A stretch of DNA of 32,984 bases from Gammaproteobacteria bacterium (lineage in GTDB: Bacteria; Pseudomonadota; Gammaproteobacteria; SZUA-140). The notes under the pieces are model-generated. The model was not told where the DNA came from. It saw only the letters and a program-made list of their open reading frames with translations, and searched no databases. Positions 7,594 to 16,567 of the stretch are shown one piece after another (position 1 is the stretch's first letter; every line of letters starts with the position of its first letter). The position numbers were made by a program, and so were the translations under genes. Location of the stretch: the NCBI GenBank assembly GCA_020845975.1, contig JADLET010000119.1, positions 1-32,984 on the forward strand, read 5' to 3'.

Positions 7594-9852
7594 CTAAGCC
7601 TTGTGTTCCCGTGTACCGGCGGACGGTGCCGGCACACTATCGGCGCCGTCCTGCGCCATCGCACCGGCATCGACTGCCGGCGCCATGTCCAGGGGAAGAC
7701 GGATCACGATAAGGGCGCCGCCCTCACTGGCGTTTTCCGCCCAGACCACGCCGCCGTGCTCCTCCACGATCTTCTTCACCACCGCGAGCCCCAGGCCGCT
7801 GCCCTTGTGCTTGGTGGTGAAATACGGCTCGAAGAAACGGCCAACCATCTCCGCGGGCAATCCCGGTCCGTTGTCCCGAACACGCAGCTCGACGCTCTCA
7901 ACGCCTCCATCTGAAACGAGCGCGGTGCGCAGAATGATAATGCATTCGCGCCCGCTCTCTGCCGCCTCGATCGAGTTCTTGATCAGATTGTGCAGCAACT
8001 GCCGTATCCTGCCCGAATCGAGCCGCAGCAGCGGCAGGCCGGAATCGAGCTCCGTTTCGAAGTGCGCGCCGCCGGCGTCACCGCGATACAGATCCAGCAC
8101 TTCGCTGATGATGGTATTGAGGTCGAGCGGCCGCAGCTTGAGCTGCGGGCTGCGCGCATAATCGGAGAAGGCCTTGACCATCTCCTGCATTACTTCGACC
8201 TGTTGCACGATGGTGTGGGTGGAACGATCGAGTATGTCCGCGTCCTGGGGGCTCATTTCCTTCAGGTATTTTCTGCGCAGGCGCTCCGCGGACAGACGGA
8301 TGGGGGTGAGCGGGTTCTTGATCTCATGCGCGAGCCGGCGCGCCACCTCTCCCCAGGCGGCGTCACGCTGCGCCTGCACCAGGGCGGTTACATCCTCGAC
8401 CACCAGCACGTTTCCGGCCCAGCGGTGACCATGACCGGGCAGGGACGCCCCGCCGCACATCAACACCTGCTTCCCTGACGGTCCATACAGAATCACCTCC
8501 TTGCGCCACTCCGATTCGCCAGTGGCCAGATGTGGACGAATCGCTTCGATAAGCGGCTTCAGGTACTCATGATCACGCGTCAGAGCGACCAGCGGACTGG
8601 AGATGTAATCCTTGGGATCGACGCCCAGGATATGTCCCGCGGCGGCGTTGGCGGTACGGATGAAGCGCTGCTTGTCCAGCGTCATCACGCCAGATGATAG
8701 GCGCCCCAGCACCGCGCGCAGATAGGCGCGCTCGCTCTCGGCCTGCTGCTGACTCTGACGCGCCTCGTCGCGCGCCTGCGCAAGACGACGCGTCATATCA
8801 TTGAAAGAGCTGACCAGGAAACCGAGCTCGTCGCTCGAATGCTGCGGCAACTGGCGGTCATAATCGCCGGCGGCGACCGCGCGCGTACCGATGGCGAGCA
8901 CACGCACCGGGGCCACCAGCCGGCGTGCAAAGAAGAACGCCGCCCAGACCGCCGATAGCAGACTGAGCAGCAGCACCAGAGACAGCGTCAACATGAAGCT
9001 GTACTTGAGCGGCCTGCGCAGGTAGGAGAGCTGCTTGTAGCGTGAAGAGGCGTCTTCCACACCGGAGGTGAGCTCATTGACGCGGCCTGACACGGGAAAC
9101 ATCGCCTGCAGCAGGCGCGTATCCAGCACCGGCTGCATGCCGGGCAGTTCTGTCAGAATGCGCACATAGAGCTCGTCGTCACCGACGGGGTCGAGGCTGA
9201 TGTAGGTATCACCGCGCCGGACCTGGCGCAGTACGGCGTCGGAAGGCAGATTCGGCATGATCGCGAGCGGATTGAGGCTGCTGAATCCGATCACGTTGCC
9301 GGATGCCGTCATCACGGTCAGCTCATTGACATCATTCTGCGCGCGCAGATCGTTCAGCACGAACGCCATCTGCTCGTCCGGCACCAGCGTGAGATCGATC
9401 CCGATCTGTCTGGTACGACGCAGGTATTCGCGCTTGCGATCGTCGAGCGAAAGCCGGCTGAGCTCGAGCGCGTCATCGAAGGCCTTCTCGGTCTGAACGT
9501 CGAACCAGCTGTCGATACCGCGCTCGATGAACCCGAGCGAGAAATAATAGACGAGGGAAACAGGAACAAGCGCGAGGACCACGAACATCACCACCAGCCG
9601 AACCGTGAGTCGCGAGCCCGCCGCCCCCTTGCGATACTGCCGGATCAGCCGCGCCAGATTCGCCCCGATCAGCACAACCAGCGTCACCAGCCCCAGGATA
9701 TTGATGAGCAACAGGCTGAAATAGAGGCGACCGAATTCGTCGGAGTTCTGCGTCGCGGCGCTCAGGCGATAAAGCGAGATCAACAACAGGGCGAACAACG
9801 CCAGTATCGGCACCACTCCCGAACTGAGCTGGCGCAGCCTCAGAGCGGCCAT
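7594..9852 (-). CDS. ntrY: Sensor histidine kinase NtrY-like
   Basis: Membrane sensor kinase of a two-component pair, 752 residues. Hydrophobic segments near 12-30, 42-66, 84-105 and 285-308 frame a periplasmic loop (about 107-284). A HAMP domain follows (309-362), then a PAS domain (370-490), the HisKA motif ARRLAHEIKNPLTPIRL with phospho-acceptor His509, and a HATPase domain with N box (NLIKNSIEA), RDNGPGLP and GSGLGLAVV. The ATG at 9852 is preferred because MAALRLRQ runs straight into the first membrane segment; the reading frame continues upstream only as a shadow of the DUF4390 gene. The start overlaps the end of that gene by 13 bases, suggesting translational coupling. The signal sensed is unknown; nitrogen and redox roles are known for the family. 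Confidence 0.94.
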   Translation of the reverse strand: MAALRLRQLSSGVVPILALFALLLISLYRLSAATQNSDEFGRLYFSLLLINILGLVTLVVLIGANLARLIRQYRKGAAGSRLTVRLVVMFVVLALVPVSLVYYFSLGFIERGIDSWFDVQTEKAFDDALELSRLSLDDRKREYLRRTRQIGIDLTLVPDEQMAFVLNDLRAQNDVNELTVMTASGNVIGFSSLNPLAIMPNLPSDAVLRQVRRGDTYISLDPVGDDELYVRILTELPGMQPVLDTRLLQAMFPVSGRVNELTSGVEDASSRYKQLSYLRRPLKYSFMLTLSLVLLLSLLSAVWAAFFFARRLVAPVRVLAIGTRAVAAGDYDRQLPQHSSDELGFLVSSFNDMTRRLAQARDEARQSQQQAESERAYLRAVLGRLSSGVMTLDKQRFIRTANAAAGHILGVDPKDYISSPLVALTRDHEYLKPLIEAIRPHLATGESEWRKEVILYGPSGKQVLMCGGASLPGHGHRWAGNVLVVEDVTALVQAQRDAAWGEVARRLAHEIKNPLTPIRLSAERLRRKYLKEMSPQDADILDRSTHTIVQQVEVMQEMVKAFSDYARSPQLKLRPLDLNTIISEVLDLYRGDAGGAHFETELDSGLPLLRLDSGRIRQLLHNLIKNSIEAAESGRECIIILRTALVSDGGVESVELRVRDNGPGLPAEMVGRFFEPYFTTKHKGSGLGLAVVKKIVEEHGGVVWAENASEGGALIVIRLPLDMAPAVDAGAMAQDGADSVPAPSAGTREHKA

Positions 9853-10430
9853 GAGTACCACACACTGTTCAGCTGCCAGTCCTTCGATACCAGCGCGAGC
9901 AGCCGCAGCGGCACCGGCAACTGGTCGACATCGAGCTCCGCCATCAGGCGCCCGGAGTAGCGGGCGTCGTCTTCGAGCAGGTTGCTGTCGATAACCGGAA
10001 GATCCACGATGGTGCCAAGCACCTTCCGCGCGGCATCGAAGGAGGGGAACGTGTACTGGGAACCACTGTTGAGATTGCGCAGCATGTATTGCTGGCTGAG
10101 CGCATGGAAACTGATCTGATAGCGCTGCTCGAGGGTGGCGACTTTCTGGCTCCACAGGTAGTTTCGCTCCAGGAGGATCTCTATCCGCATCACCACGGTG
10201 AGCGGAACACCCTTCTCCATTGCCTCCAGCGCCGGCTGGCTGAAGCGATAATCGATGTTCGCCTCCAGATAATAGACGCCGTCCTTGAGTACGGTATGCG
10301 CCTCGCGCACGATCACTCCGGACGTGGCGTCATCAGGGACATGGTCCTCCATGGTAGTGTCATCCGCCGTTGCCAGCCCGACGCAAAGCGACAACAGCAC
10401 AGCCGCGCCCCAATGACGAGTCATTCTCAT
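9840..10430 (-). CDS. DUF4390 exported protein
   Basis: Protein of 196 residues and unknown function. An N-terminal signal peptide (MRMTRHWGAAVLLSLCVGLATA, cleavage about residue 22) suggests export to the periplasm. The rest is mainly beta-strand-like with many aromatic residues and ends in WYSWPL. Family DUF4390 is recognised from its position between rsmB and ntrY, which recurs in proteobacteria, and from its overall pattern. It overlaps the ntrY start by 13 bases, so the two products are probably made in step. A role near the NtrY periplasmic sensor domain is an inference from this coupling only. Confidence 0.82.
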   Translation of the reverse strand: MRMTRHWGAAVLLSLCVGLATADDTTMEDHVPDDATSGVIVREAHTVLKDGVYYLEANIDYRFSQPALEAMEKGVPLTVVMRIEILLERNYLWSQKVATLEQRYQISFHALSQQYMLRNLNSGSQYTFPSFDAARKVLGTIVDLPVIDSNLLEDDARYSGRLMAELDVDQLPVPLRLLALVSKDWQLNSVWYSWPL

Positions 10431-10445
10431 GAGGCCGCAACAGCT

Positions 10446-11753
10446 TCAGGCATGGGGTAGCTTGTCCAGACACGCATAATAAAAACCGTCCATACCATCC
10501 TCGCCGGGAAGGATCTGCCTCCCCGCGTACAACCCTATTCCCCAGGGCGCATCCAGCCGCCGCGCGACCGCATCGGAATGCCGCGCCAGAAAACGGGCGA
10601 TTTGTCCGTCATTTTCCTCGGGAATGATAGAACAAGTCGAATACAAGAGCACACCACCCGCCTTCAGCATGCCCCATGCGGCCTCGAGCAGGCGCTCCTG
10701 CTGCGTGGCCAGCACGGTGATGTCCGCCTCCCTGCGCAGGCGCTTGATATCCGGATGGCGCCGGATCACGCCGGACCCCGAGCAGGGGGCGTCAAGCAGG
10801 ATGCGGTCAAACGACCGCCCGTCCCACCACTCCGCGGGCGCACCAGCGTCGGCGCACACCAGCGTCGCGGCCAGATCGAGCCGATCGAGGTTATCCCGCA
10901 CCCGCTGCAGGCGCGCGGCGTCGCGGTCCAGCGCAATCAGTATTTCAAGTTCGGGCTGCAGTTCGAGGATATGGGCAGTCTTGCCGCCTGGCGCCGCGCA
11001 GGCATCAAGTATGCGTTCACCGGGCCGGGCCGCGAGCAGCCCTGCCGCCAGCTGGGCCGCGGCGTCCTGCACCGAGACCCGGCCAGAGGAAAAACCGGGA
11101 AGGCGCTCCACATCGGTCGGCTGCTCGAGCACCAGCGCCTCCGCGCCATGAGGATGCCCGGCGGCCACCATGCCCGCGGCCGCGAGTTCGCGCAGGTATT
11201 CGTCGCGCCCACCACGACGCCGATTGACACGCAGGCACATGGGAGGACGCTCGTTGTTACCCTGGGCGATGCGCCGCCAGTCGTCGGGCCATGCGGCGCG
11301 AATGCGGTCGAGCAGCCAGCGCGGATGCGCGTGCGCCGCCGCCTGGTCCCGGTCCACCTGTTCCAGCACCGCCTCCTGCTCGCGCTGAAAGCGGCGCAGC
11401 ACCGCGTTGACCAGCCCGCGCGCCCACGGCTTGCCGAGGCCGCTTGCCAGGTTCACCGCCTCGTCCACCGCCGCGTGTGACGGAATGCGGGTATAGATCA
11501 ATTGATACAGGGCGGCAAGGATGACGCAGTGGAGATCGGTATCACGCCCCTTCAGCGGCTTGCGCATGAGCACGGCAGCGACAGCTTCCAGCCGTGGCCA
11601 CCAGCGCAGCACGCCGTAGCAAAGATCCTGCGCCAGGGCGCGCTCACGCGGATCCTCCACCTGCTTCAGCACCAGAGGCAGACAGGCGCTCAGGGAACGT
11701 CCGTCAGCGAACACCCCCACCAGCGCCGTGATCGCCGCGCTCCTCGCATCCAT
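10446..11753 (-). CDS. rsmB: 16S rRNA (cytosine-967-C5)-methyltransferase RsmB
   Basis: Methylates C5 of cytosine 967 in 16S rRNA during small-subunit assembly, using SAM. The protein has 435 residues: an N-terminal NusB-like RNA-binding domain (1-140) and a Rossmann methyltransferase domain with motif I LDACAAPGGKTAHILEL, motif IV DAPCSGSGVIRRHPDIK and the catalytic cysteine motif YSTCSIIPEEND. It lies 53 nt downstream of fmt and 15 nt upstream of the DUF4390 gene on the same strand; fmt-rsmB pairing is common in gammaproteobacteria. Confidence 0.96.
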   Translation of the reverse strand: MDARSAAITALVGVFADGRSLSACLPLVLKQVEDPRERALAQDLCYGVLRWWPRLEAVAAVLMRKPLKGRDTDLHCVILAALYQLIYTRIPSHAAVDEAVNLASGLGKPWARGLVNAVLRRFQREQEAVLEQVDRDQAAAHAHPRWLLDRIRAAWPDDWRRIAQGNNERPPMCLRVNRRRGGRDEYLRELAAAGMVAAGHPHGAEALVLEQPTDVERLPGFSSGRVSVQDAAAQLAAGLLAARPGERILDACAAPGGKTAHILELQPELEILIALDRDAARLQRVRDNLDRLDLAATLVCADAGAPAEWWDGRSFDRILLDAPCSGSGVIRRHPDIKRLRREADITVLATQQERLLEAAWGMLKAGGVLLYSTCSIIPEENDGQIARFLARHSDAVARRLDAPWGIGLYAGRQILPGEDGMDGFYYACLDKLPHA

Positions 11754-11806
11754 CGTTCACGCCCGCCTTGCCGTCGCGCCGATATTCTTTCGGAACGCAG
11801 CGCGCA

Positions 11807-12763
11807 TCAGTCCGTTTGAACCTCGCCGCCGAGAACCGCGCCCACCGGTACGGCATGGGCATTGATGAAATCGCCCGCCGGCATCGGGCGACCGCCCGCA
11901 AGCTGGATCTCGGTCAGACGCAGGATGCCCGCACCCGTCGAGACATCGATTCCTTCGCGGCCGGCGTGCACCATGACGCCCGGACCATTATCTACAGCCG
12001 ACTCAGTGGCAAGTACATGCGCGCGCCAGACCCGCAACCTTCCATGAGGTGGCAAAACGGTGTAGGCCACCGGCCAGGGATTGAACGCGCGCACCTGCCG
12101 CTCCAGCTCCACGGCCGGCCGCGACCAGTCCAGCTCCGCCGCGGCCTTATCGATCTTGGCGGCATAGCAGGCCTGCGCCTCATCCTGAGGTACGCCGCTG
12201 ATGGTCCCGTCCACGATACGGCCGATCACATCCACCAGAGCCCGCGCGCCAATCGCCGCCAGCTTGTCGTGCAGGCTTCCCGTCGTTTCCCCCGGCGTGA
12301 TCGGGCACTCATCCCGCTGCAGCATCGCCCCGGTATCGAGCCCGCGATCCATCTGAATGATGGTGACGCCAGTCCCGGCATCTCCCGCGAGCAGCGCGCG
12401 CTGAATCGGAGCGGCCCCGCGCCAACGCGGAAGCAGCGAGTCAAGGATGTTGATACAGCCGAAACGCGGAATTTCCAGCACGGTCGCCGGCAAGATCAGT
12501 CCGTAGGCCACGACGACCATGAGGTCAGGTGCCAGTGCGCGCAAGGTTTGCTGTATGTCGGGATCCTTCAGGGTTTCAGGCTGATAAACGGGCAGCCCAT
12601 GCTGGTTCGCCAGCAGCTTGACCGGGCTGGGTTGCGGCTTGCGGCCGCGCCCGGCGGGACGGTCCGGTTGCGTCAACACTGCGGAGATGGTGTAACGGGC
12701 GTCCAGCAGGGACGCCAGCGGTACGGTCGCGAAATCCGGTGTGCCGGCAAAGACAATATTCAT
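11807..12763 (-). CDS. fmt: Methionyl-tRNA formyltransferase Fmt, catalytic His replaced
   Basis: Formylates initiator Met-tRNA with 10-formyltetrahydrofolate. With the start at ATG 12763 (MNIVFAGTPDF) it has 318 residues, the usual size; an ATG four codons upstream is less likely. The N-terminal hydrolase fold includes TQPDRPAGRG, VVVAYGLILP and the SLLPRWRGAAPIQR loop; the C-terminal domain has WSRPAVELERQVRAFNPWP. In the family the catalytic triad is Asn, His (two residues later) and a downstream Asp, seen as NVHGSLLP in E. coli. Here the motif is NILDSLLP (residues 105-112), so Leu107 replaces His, while Asn105 and the QMDRGLDTG Asp are kept. Placed between def and rsmB, as expected. Confidence 0.93.
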   Translation of the reverse strand: MNIVFAGTPDFATVPLASLLDARYTISAVLTQPDRPAGRGRKPQPSPVKLLANQHGLPVYQPETLKDPDIQQTLRALAPDLMVVVAYGLILPATVLEIPRFGCINILDSLLPRWRGAAPIQRALLAGDAGTGVTIIQMDRGLDTGAMLQRDECPITPGETTGSLHDKLAAIGARALVDVIGRIVDGTISGVPQDEAQACYAAKIDKAAAELDWSRPAVELERQVRAFNPWPVAYTVLPPHGRLRVWRAHVLATESAVDNGPGVMVHAGREGIDVSTGAGILRLTEIQLAGGRPMPAGDFINAHAVPVGAVLGGEVQTD

Positions 12764-12807
12764 GCCGTGCTTCATATAGGTTGCGGATAAAGGTGGGTGT
12801 GCGACGC

Positions 12808-13311
12808 CTACAAGGTGCGGCGGCGATATTTTTCCAGTTTCTTTCTGATCCGCTGCCGTTTCATCTCAGTGAGATAATCCACGAACAGCTTGCCTTCCAG
12901 ATGATCCATTTCATGCTGGATGCACACAGCGAGCAGGCCGTCCGCCTTCTGTTCGAACGGTTGACCATCACGCCCGAGGGCCTTGACCCGAATGGTGGCC
13001 GCCCGCTCCACCATATCGTAGATGCCTGGGACCGACAGACACCCTTCCTCCATGACTTCACTTCCATCGCGCTCCAGAATCACCGGATTGATCAGACACA
13101 AGGGGGCATCGCGCGTTTCGCTGATATCCATGACTATCAAACGCTTGCTCACGTTGACCTGGGGTGCGGCGAGTCCGATACCGGGGGCATCGTACATGGT
13201 CTCCAGCATGTCGTCGACCAGCTGACGCATTGAGTCATCCACCTGCTCGACCGGCTCGGCCTTAATACGCAGACGGGGGTCTGGATAATGCAAAATGTGA
13301 AGTATTGCCAT
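12808..13311 (-). CDS. def: Peptide deformylase
   Basis: Metal-dependent enzyme that removes the N-formyl group from new proteins, the step that undoes Fmt's formylation. The product has 167 residues and all three motifs: GIGLAAPQV (motif 1), EEGCLSVP with the metal-ligand Cys (motif 2) and [12 protein letters not shown] with the two His ligands and catalytic Glu (motif 3). Start placed at ATG 13311 ([15 protein letters not shown]), matching the family N-terminus; it has a G-rich site (GGGGCGG) upstream. The frame can be read 39 codons further, but that part is unlike any deformylase. First gene of the minus-strand series; fmt follows after 44 nt. Confidence 0.96.
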   Translation of the reverse strand: MAILHILHYPDPRLRIKAEPVEQVDDSMRQLVDDMLETMYDAPGIGLAAPQVNVSKRLIVMDISETRDAPLCLINPVILERDGSEVMEEGCLSVPGIYDMVERAATIRVKALGRDGQPFEQKADGLLAVCIQHEMDHLEGKLFVDYLTEMKRQRIRKKLEKYRRRTL

Positions 13312-13457
13312 GTAATACCGCCCCGAACCGCTGGGAAATCCATAGTTTCGTACGACCGACGTCTTAATATCCGCCCGTCCACGCCGATAACTACGGTACT
13401 TGGTGTAATATGCCTGCTGTTTCGACAACCCTGTGATGATTTAACAAGGCAAGTCAG

Positions 13458-14525
13458 ATGTCAAACAAACGCCTGTTTTTGCGATTGATACTCCCGGTTG
13501 CGCTGGCTTTCAGCGCGAATCTGCCAGCCGACACCGTGAAGCTGACATCCGATCATCCGGATGATTACGTGGTCGTCAAAGGTGATACCTTGTGGGACAT
13601 TTCCTCCCGCTTCCTGCAGGATCCCTGGTTGTGGCCCGAGATCTGGCAGATCAACCCTGCAATCCAGAACCCCCACCTGATATACCCTGGCGACATCATA
13701 CATCTGCAATATGTTGATGGAAAACCGGTGCTTACAATTCAGCGCGGCGAACAGCACGCTGGTCTGCCGACGGTAAAATTGTCGCCGGGCGCGCGCTTTT
13801 CCTCCCTCGAGACCGCCATTCCCACGATCCCGGTCGACGCCATCAAACAGTTCCTGCTCCATCCCCGCATCGTCAGCGACAAGGAGCTGGAGACGAGTCC
13901 ATATATCGTCGCGACGGCGGAAGATCACCTGATCAGCGGTTCCGGTGACAAGGTCTATGTGCGCGGACTGGACCCGGATACCGATGAGCATTCCTATAAT
14001 ATAGTGCGCAAGGGCAAGATTTACCGTGATCCTGCGGACTCCAAACGCATTCTCGGCATCGAGGCGATCAACGTCGCGGACGCGGACCTCACCGCGACCG
14101 GCGACCCCAGCACCCTGGTGATACGGCGGGCCAACCGTGAAGTCCTGAAGGGAGACCGCCTGCTCCCGCAACTCGATGAAGAGCCGGACCAGCACTTCAC
14201 TCCGCACGCGCCGCAGGATCGGGTGGAAGGCCAGATCATCTCGGTGCTCGATGGCGTCTCCCGAATCGGACGCCTGCAGACTGTGGTCATCAACCGCGGC
14301 AAGGCCGACGGACTGGAACGGGGGCATGTGCTGGCCGTCTATCGGACCGGCGAGGAGGTGCAGGATACCATCGGCGACGTCAAGCGTGCGGACCGGATGG
14401 TAAAGTTGCCTAACGAGCGCGCCGGCACGTTGATGATCGTGCGCCTGTTCGATAATATCAGCTATGCGCTCGTCATGGAGGCGACGCGCGATCTGCGTAT
14501 ACTCGACACCATAGAAAATCCCTGA
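13458..14525 (+). CDS. LysM-domain protein, exported
   Basis: Protein of 355 residues with a signal peptide (about 1-24, RLFLRLILPVALAFSANLPA) and one LysM peptidoglycan-binding domain at about residues 37-84 (VVVKGDTLWDISSRFLQDPWLWPEIW...LIYPGDIIHL). The remaining ~260 residues form an unrecognised extracytoplasmic region without obvious catalytic motifs. It is predicted to sit on the cell wall in the periplasm. It is divergent from def and directly upstream of dprA, a placement found in many gammaproteobacteria. A purine-rich AAGG lies about 11 nt before the ATG. The exact function is unknown. Confidence 0.9.
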   Translation: MSNKRLFLRLILPVALAFSANLPADTVKLTSDHPDDYVVVKGDTLWDISSRFLQDPWLWPEIWQINPAIQNPHLIYPGDIIHLQYVDGKPVLTIQRGEQHAGLPTVKLSPGARFSSLETAIPTIPVDAIKQFLLHPRIVSDKELETSPYIVATAEDHLISGSGDKVYVRGLDPDTDEHSYNIVRKGKIYRDPADSKRILGIEAINVADADLTATGDPSTLVIRRANREVLKGDRLLPQLDEEPDQHFTPHAPQDRVEGQIISVLDGVSRIGRLQTVVINRGKADGLERGHVLAVYRTGEEVQDTIGDVKRADRMVKLPNERAGTLMIVRLFDNISYALVMEATRDLRILDTIENP

Positions 14526-14576
14526 CGAGGATCGTCGGGGCACAGGGATGGACACCGGCGCTCCGGCGCTGCCAAC

Positions 14577-15692
14577 ATGGATGAGATCGCCTACTGGCTC
14601 GCCTTGCTGCGCGCGCCGGGCGTTGGCCCGGCACGTTTTCACGAGTTGTTGCAGCACTTCCCCTCACCTCGGGCAATCTTCCAGTCGTCACCGCGAGAAC
14701 TCGCGGCCGCCGGTCGAATAGCACCCGAGACAGCCCGCTACCTCGAAAATCCTGCCTGGTCCGATGTGGAGAACGACCTGCGCTGGCTTGCCCGGGCGGG
14801 ACATCACGCACTGACCCTGCACTCCCCGGAATATCCACCCTGGCTGAGGGAAATCCACGCCGCACCACCGGTGCTGCATGTGCAGGGGAAGCCCTCCTGC
14901 CTGGCTAGCCCGCAGATAGCCGTTGTAGGGAGCCGCAATCCGACCCCGGCGGGACTCGATCTTGCGCACGAATTCTCCGCCGAACTCACCCGCCACGGTT
15001 TTGCCATAACCAGCGGGCTGGCCGCCGGCATCGACGCCGCAGCCCATCGCGGCGCCCTGGATGCGCACGGGATCACTATTGCCGTCGCCGGAACCGGCCT
15101 TGATCGGGTTTATCCCGCTCGCCATGAAAAACTTGCCGCAGAGATTCAATGCTCCGGCGCCGTCGTCTCGGAATTCCCGCTCGGCAGCCCGCCGCTGCGG
15201 GATTCGTTTCCTCGCAGGAACCGCATCATCAGCGGGCTCAGCCGCGGGACCCTGGTCGTCGAAGCCGCGTTGCACAGCGGATCTCTGATCACGGCACGTA
15301 CTGCCTTGGAACAAGGGCGCGAAGTATTCGCCATCCCCGGCTCGATCCACAACCCCTGCGCGCGCGGCTGTCACGCCCTGATTCGGCAGGGGGCCAAGCT
15401 GGTCGAGAGCATTCATGATATTCTGGAGGAGCTGTGTCCTGTGCCACCGGCGGAGCGGGTTCTACCGCATGCCGATGCGGTACGAGACGCGGCGATGGAT
15501 TCACGCCTGGATGAAACAATGGCGGCTGTTCTCAGTCAAATAGATTATGCTCCTACGACGATCGATACCCTGATCGTGCGCACCCACCTCCCCAGCGAGC
15601 GATTGTGCCCCATCCTGTTGGAACTGGAGATGAATGGCCATGTTCATGCGGCGCCCGGCGGGACCTATCTGCGGCGAAGCGAAAGGAAATGA
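14577..15692 (+). CDS. dprA: DNA-processing protein DprA
   Basis: Binds incoming single-stranded DNA and loads RecA during natural transformation. The product has 371 residues: an N-terminal SAM-like helical domain (WLALLRAPGVGPARFHELL), the Rossmann-like core with the signature SRNPTPAGLDLAHEF, TSGLAAGIDAAAHRGAL, GTGLDRVYP, FPRRNRIISGLSRG and SLITARTALEQGREVFAIPG, and a C-terminal winged-helix-like domain (DTLIVRTHLPSERLCPILLELEMNGHV). The stop at 15690-15692 is one base before the smg start codon, and the smg ribosome site lies inside dprA, so the two are translationally linked. Confidence 0.96.
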   Translation: MDEIAYWLALLRAPGVGPARFHELLQHFPSPRAIFQSSPRELAAAGRIAPETARYLENPAWSDVENDLRWLARAGHHALTLHSPEYPPWLREIHAAPPVLHVQGKPSCLASPQIAVVGSRNPTPAGLDLAHEFSAELTRHGFAITSGLAAGIDAAAHRGALDAHGITIAVAGTGLDRVYPARHEKLAAEIQCSGAVVSEFPLGSPPLRDSFPRRNRIISGLSRGTLVVEAALHSGSLITARTALEQGREVFAIPGSIHNPCARGCHALIRQGAKLVESIHDILEELCPVPPAERVLPHADAVRDAAMDSRLDETMAAVLSQIDYAPTTIDTLIVRTHLPSERLCPILLELEMNGHVHAAPGGTYLRRSERK

Positions 15693-15693
15693 C

Positions 15694-16176
15694 ATGAAAG
15701 AAAACACGTTCGATGTCCTCATGTATCTGTTCGAGCACTGCCTCGATGAGGCTCTTTCCATCGAACAGGACGAATCCGCCCTGAAAGGGATGCTGCGCAG
15801 CGCCGGTTTCGCTCAAACGGAAATCAACAAGGCATTCCTCTGGCTGGAAAATCTCACGCAGCCACAGGACGCCACCGATGCCCCTGATGCCGCCAGCGCC
15901 AGCGGCGCCCTGCGGGTCTATGCCGCCCCTGAAATGGCGAAACTGGATCGGGATTGCCGTGGCTTCCTCCACGCACTCGAGGGGCACAAGATCATCGATG
16001 CGGCATCGCGAGAGGTCATCATCGAGCGCGCCATGGCGCTCGAACTTGACGAGTTCAATCTCGATCGCTTCAAGTGGATCGTGATGATGGTGCTGGCCAA
16101 TCAGCCGGGAAAGGAACAGGCACACCTCTGGCTCGAGACCCTGATCTTCGACCGCAATAGCGATTGCATGCATTGA
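15694..16176 (+). CDS. smg: Smg family protein (DUF494)
   Basis: Protein of 160 residues belonging to the Smg/DUF494 family, whose members sit between dprA and topA in many gammaproteobacteria; the biochemical role is not established. Start set at ATG 15694, where MKENTFDVLMYLFEHCL matches the family N-terminus; an in-frame ATG 60 nt upstream lies inside dprA and is rejected. AAAGGA lies about 6 nt before the chosen start. Conserved family features include FDVLMYLFE, KAFLWLENL, CRGFLHALE, REVIIERAMAL and LDRFKWIVMMVL. Confidence 0.93.
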   Translation: MKENTFDVLMYLFEHCLDEALSIEQDESALKGMLRSAGFAQTEINKAFLWLENLTQPQDATDAPDAASASGALRVYAAPEMAKLDRDCRGFLHALEGHKIIDAASREVIIERAMALELDEFNLDRFKWIVMMVLANQPGKEQAHLWLETLIFDRNSDCMH

Positions 16177-16271
16177 TGCCGCGCGTATGCAGCGCCCTGC
16201 CCAGGCCTCCTACCCGCAATGTCGGCGCGACTCTCATATTCGCTAATTCATCAATCCAATCAAAGGGCAAC

Positions 16272-16306
16272 CTGCGTCCGCCACTATCGGCGGACGCAGC
16301 CGTTTT
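16272..16306 (+). terminator. Intrinsic terminator after smg
   Basis: Perfect 11-bp stem, CTGCGTCCGCC (16272-16282) with GGCGGACGCAG (16289-16299), around a 6-nt loop ACTATC, followed by CCG and four T (16303-16306). It lies 96 nt after the smg stop and closes the LysM-dprA-smg transcript before the topA promoter. Confidence 0.8.
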
Positions 16307-16420
16307 GAACCATTGAATAAGCCACGCAGTCTTATCCACAAGATGACTCCGGAACACCCGACGCGGGGACGCTCGTCGGTGTAAAGGGTTTAAGATTTTC
16401 AAAGGAAGACCGAAACAGCT

Positions 16421-16450
16421 TTGACAGCGGGTGGATCACGCCTCTAATAT
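16421..16450 (+). promoter_or_regulatory. Sigma-70 promoter for topA
   Basis: Consensus -35 TTGACA (16421-16426), an 18-bp spacer and -10 TAATAT (16445-16450). The transcript would start near 16457, about 110 nt before the topA ATG. This is the best sigma-70 match in the window. Confidence 0.7.
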
Positions 16451-16567
16451 AGGCGCGCTTTTCTCGCCGAAACGGTCAGAACGCGATGTTTCCCTTGGGA
16501 AATAGCACGGAATGACGGATCAACAGCTACTGGTGCATCACTGGCAATCGAGGTATCGAGCGCATCG

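Larger units (their letters stand above)
16177..16567. other. Intergenic region between smg and topA
   Basis: A stretch of 391 bases without a supported gene. It holds the smg terminator (16272-16306), a good sigma-70 promoter for topA (16421-16450) and a topA leader of about 110 nt. I see no tRNA, no other RNA gene and no open frame with gene-like features. Confidence 0.7.

Noticed and set aside
5067-7597. Two long plus-strand frames (386 and 464 codons) opposite trkA and ntrX
   Set aside because: Shadows of genes with complete domain signatures on the other strand; low-complexity products and no ribosome sites.
9853-10155. N-terminal extension of NtrY by 101 residues
   Set aside because: This part is antisense-free but reads through the DUF4390 gene in another frame, is rich in Arg and Ala, and would put a non-membrane tail before the first membrane segment.
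13312-13428. N-terminal extension of peptide deformylase by 39 residues
   Set aside because: The family starts at [15 protein letters not shown]; the extension has no similarity to deformylases and would cover the control region between def and the LysM gene.
14526-14576. Short inverted and direct repeats between the LysM gene and dprA (GACGA/TCGTC; CCGGCGCT twice)
   Set aside because: Stems of 5 bp and a chance-like GC tandem in a 51-base gap; no U-tract, so not called a terminator.
16400-16567. A small RNA or tRNA upstream of topA
   Set aside because: No cloverleaf, no T-loop consensus and no conserved RNA pattern; the promoter and leader of topA explain the region.
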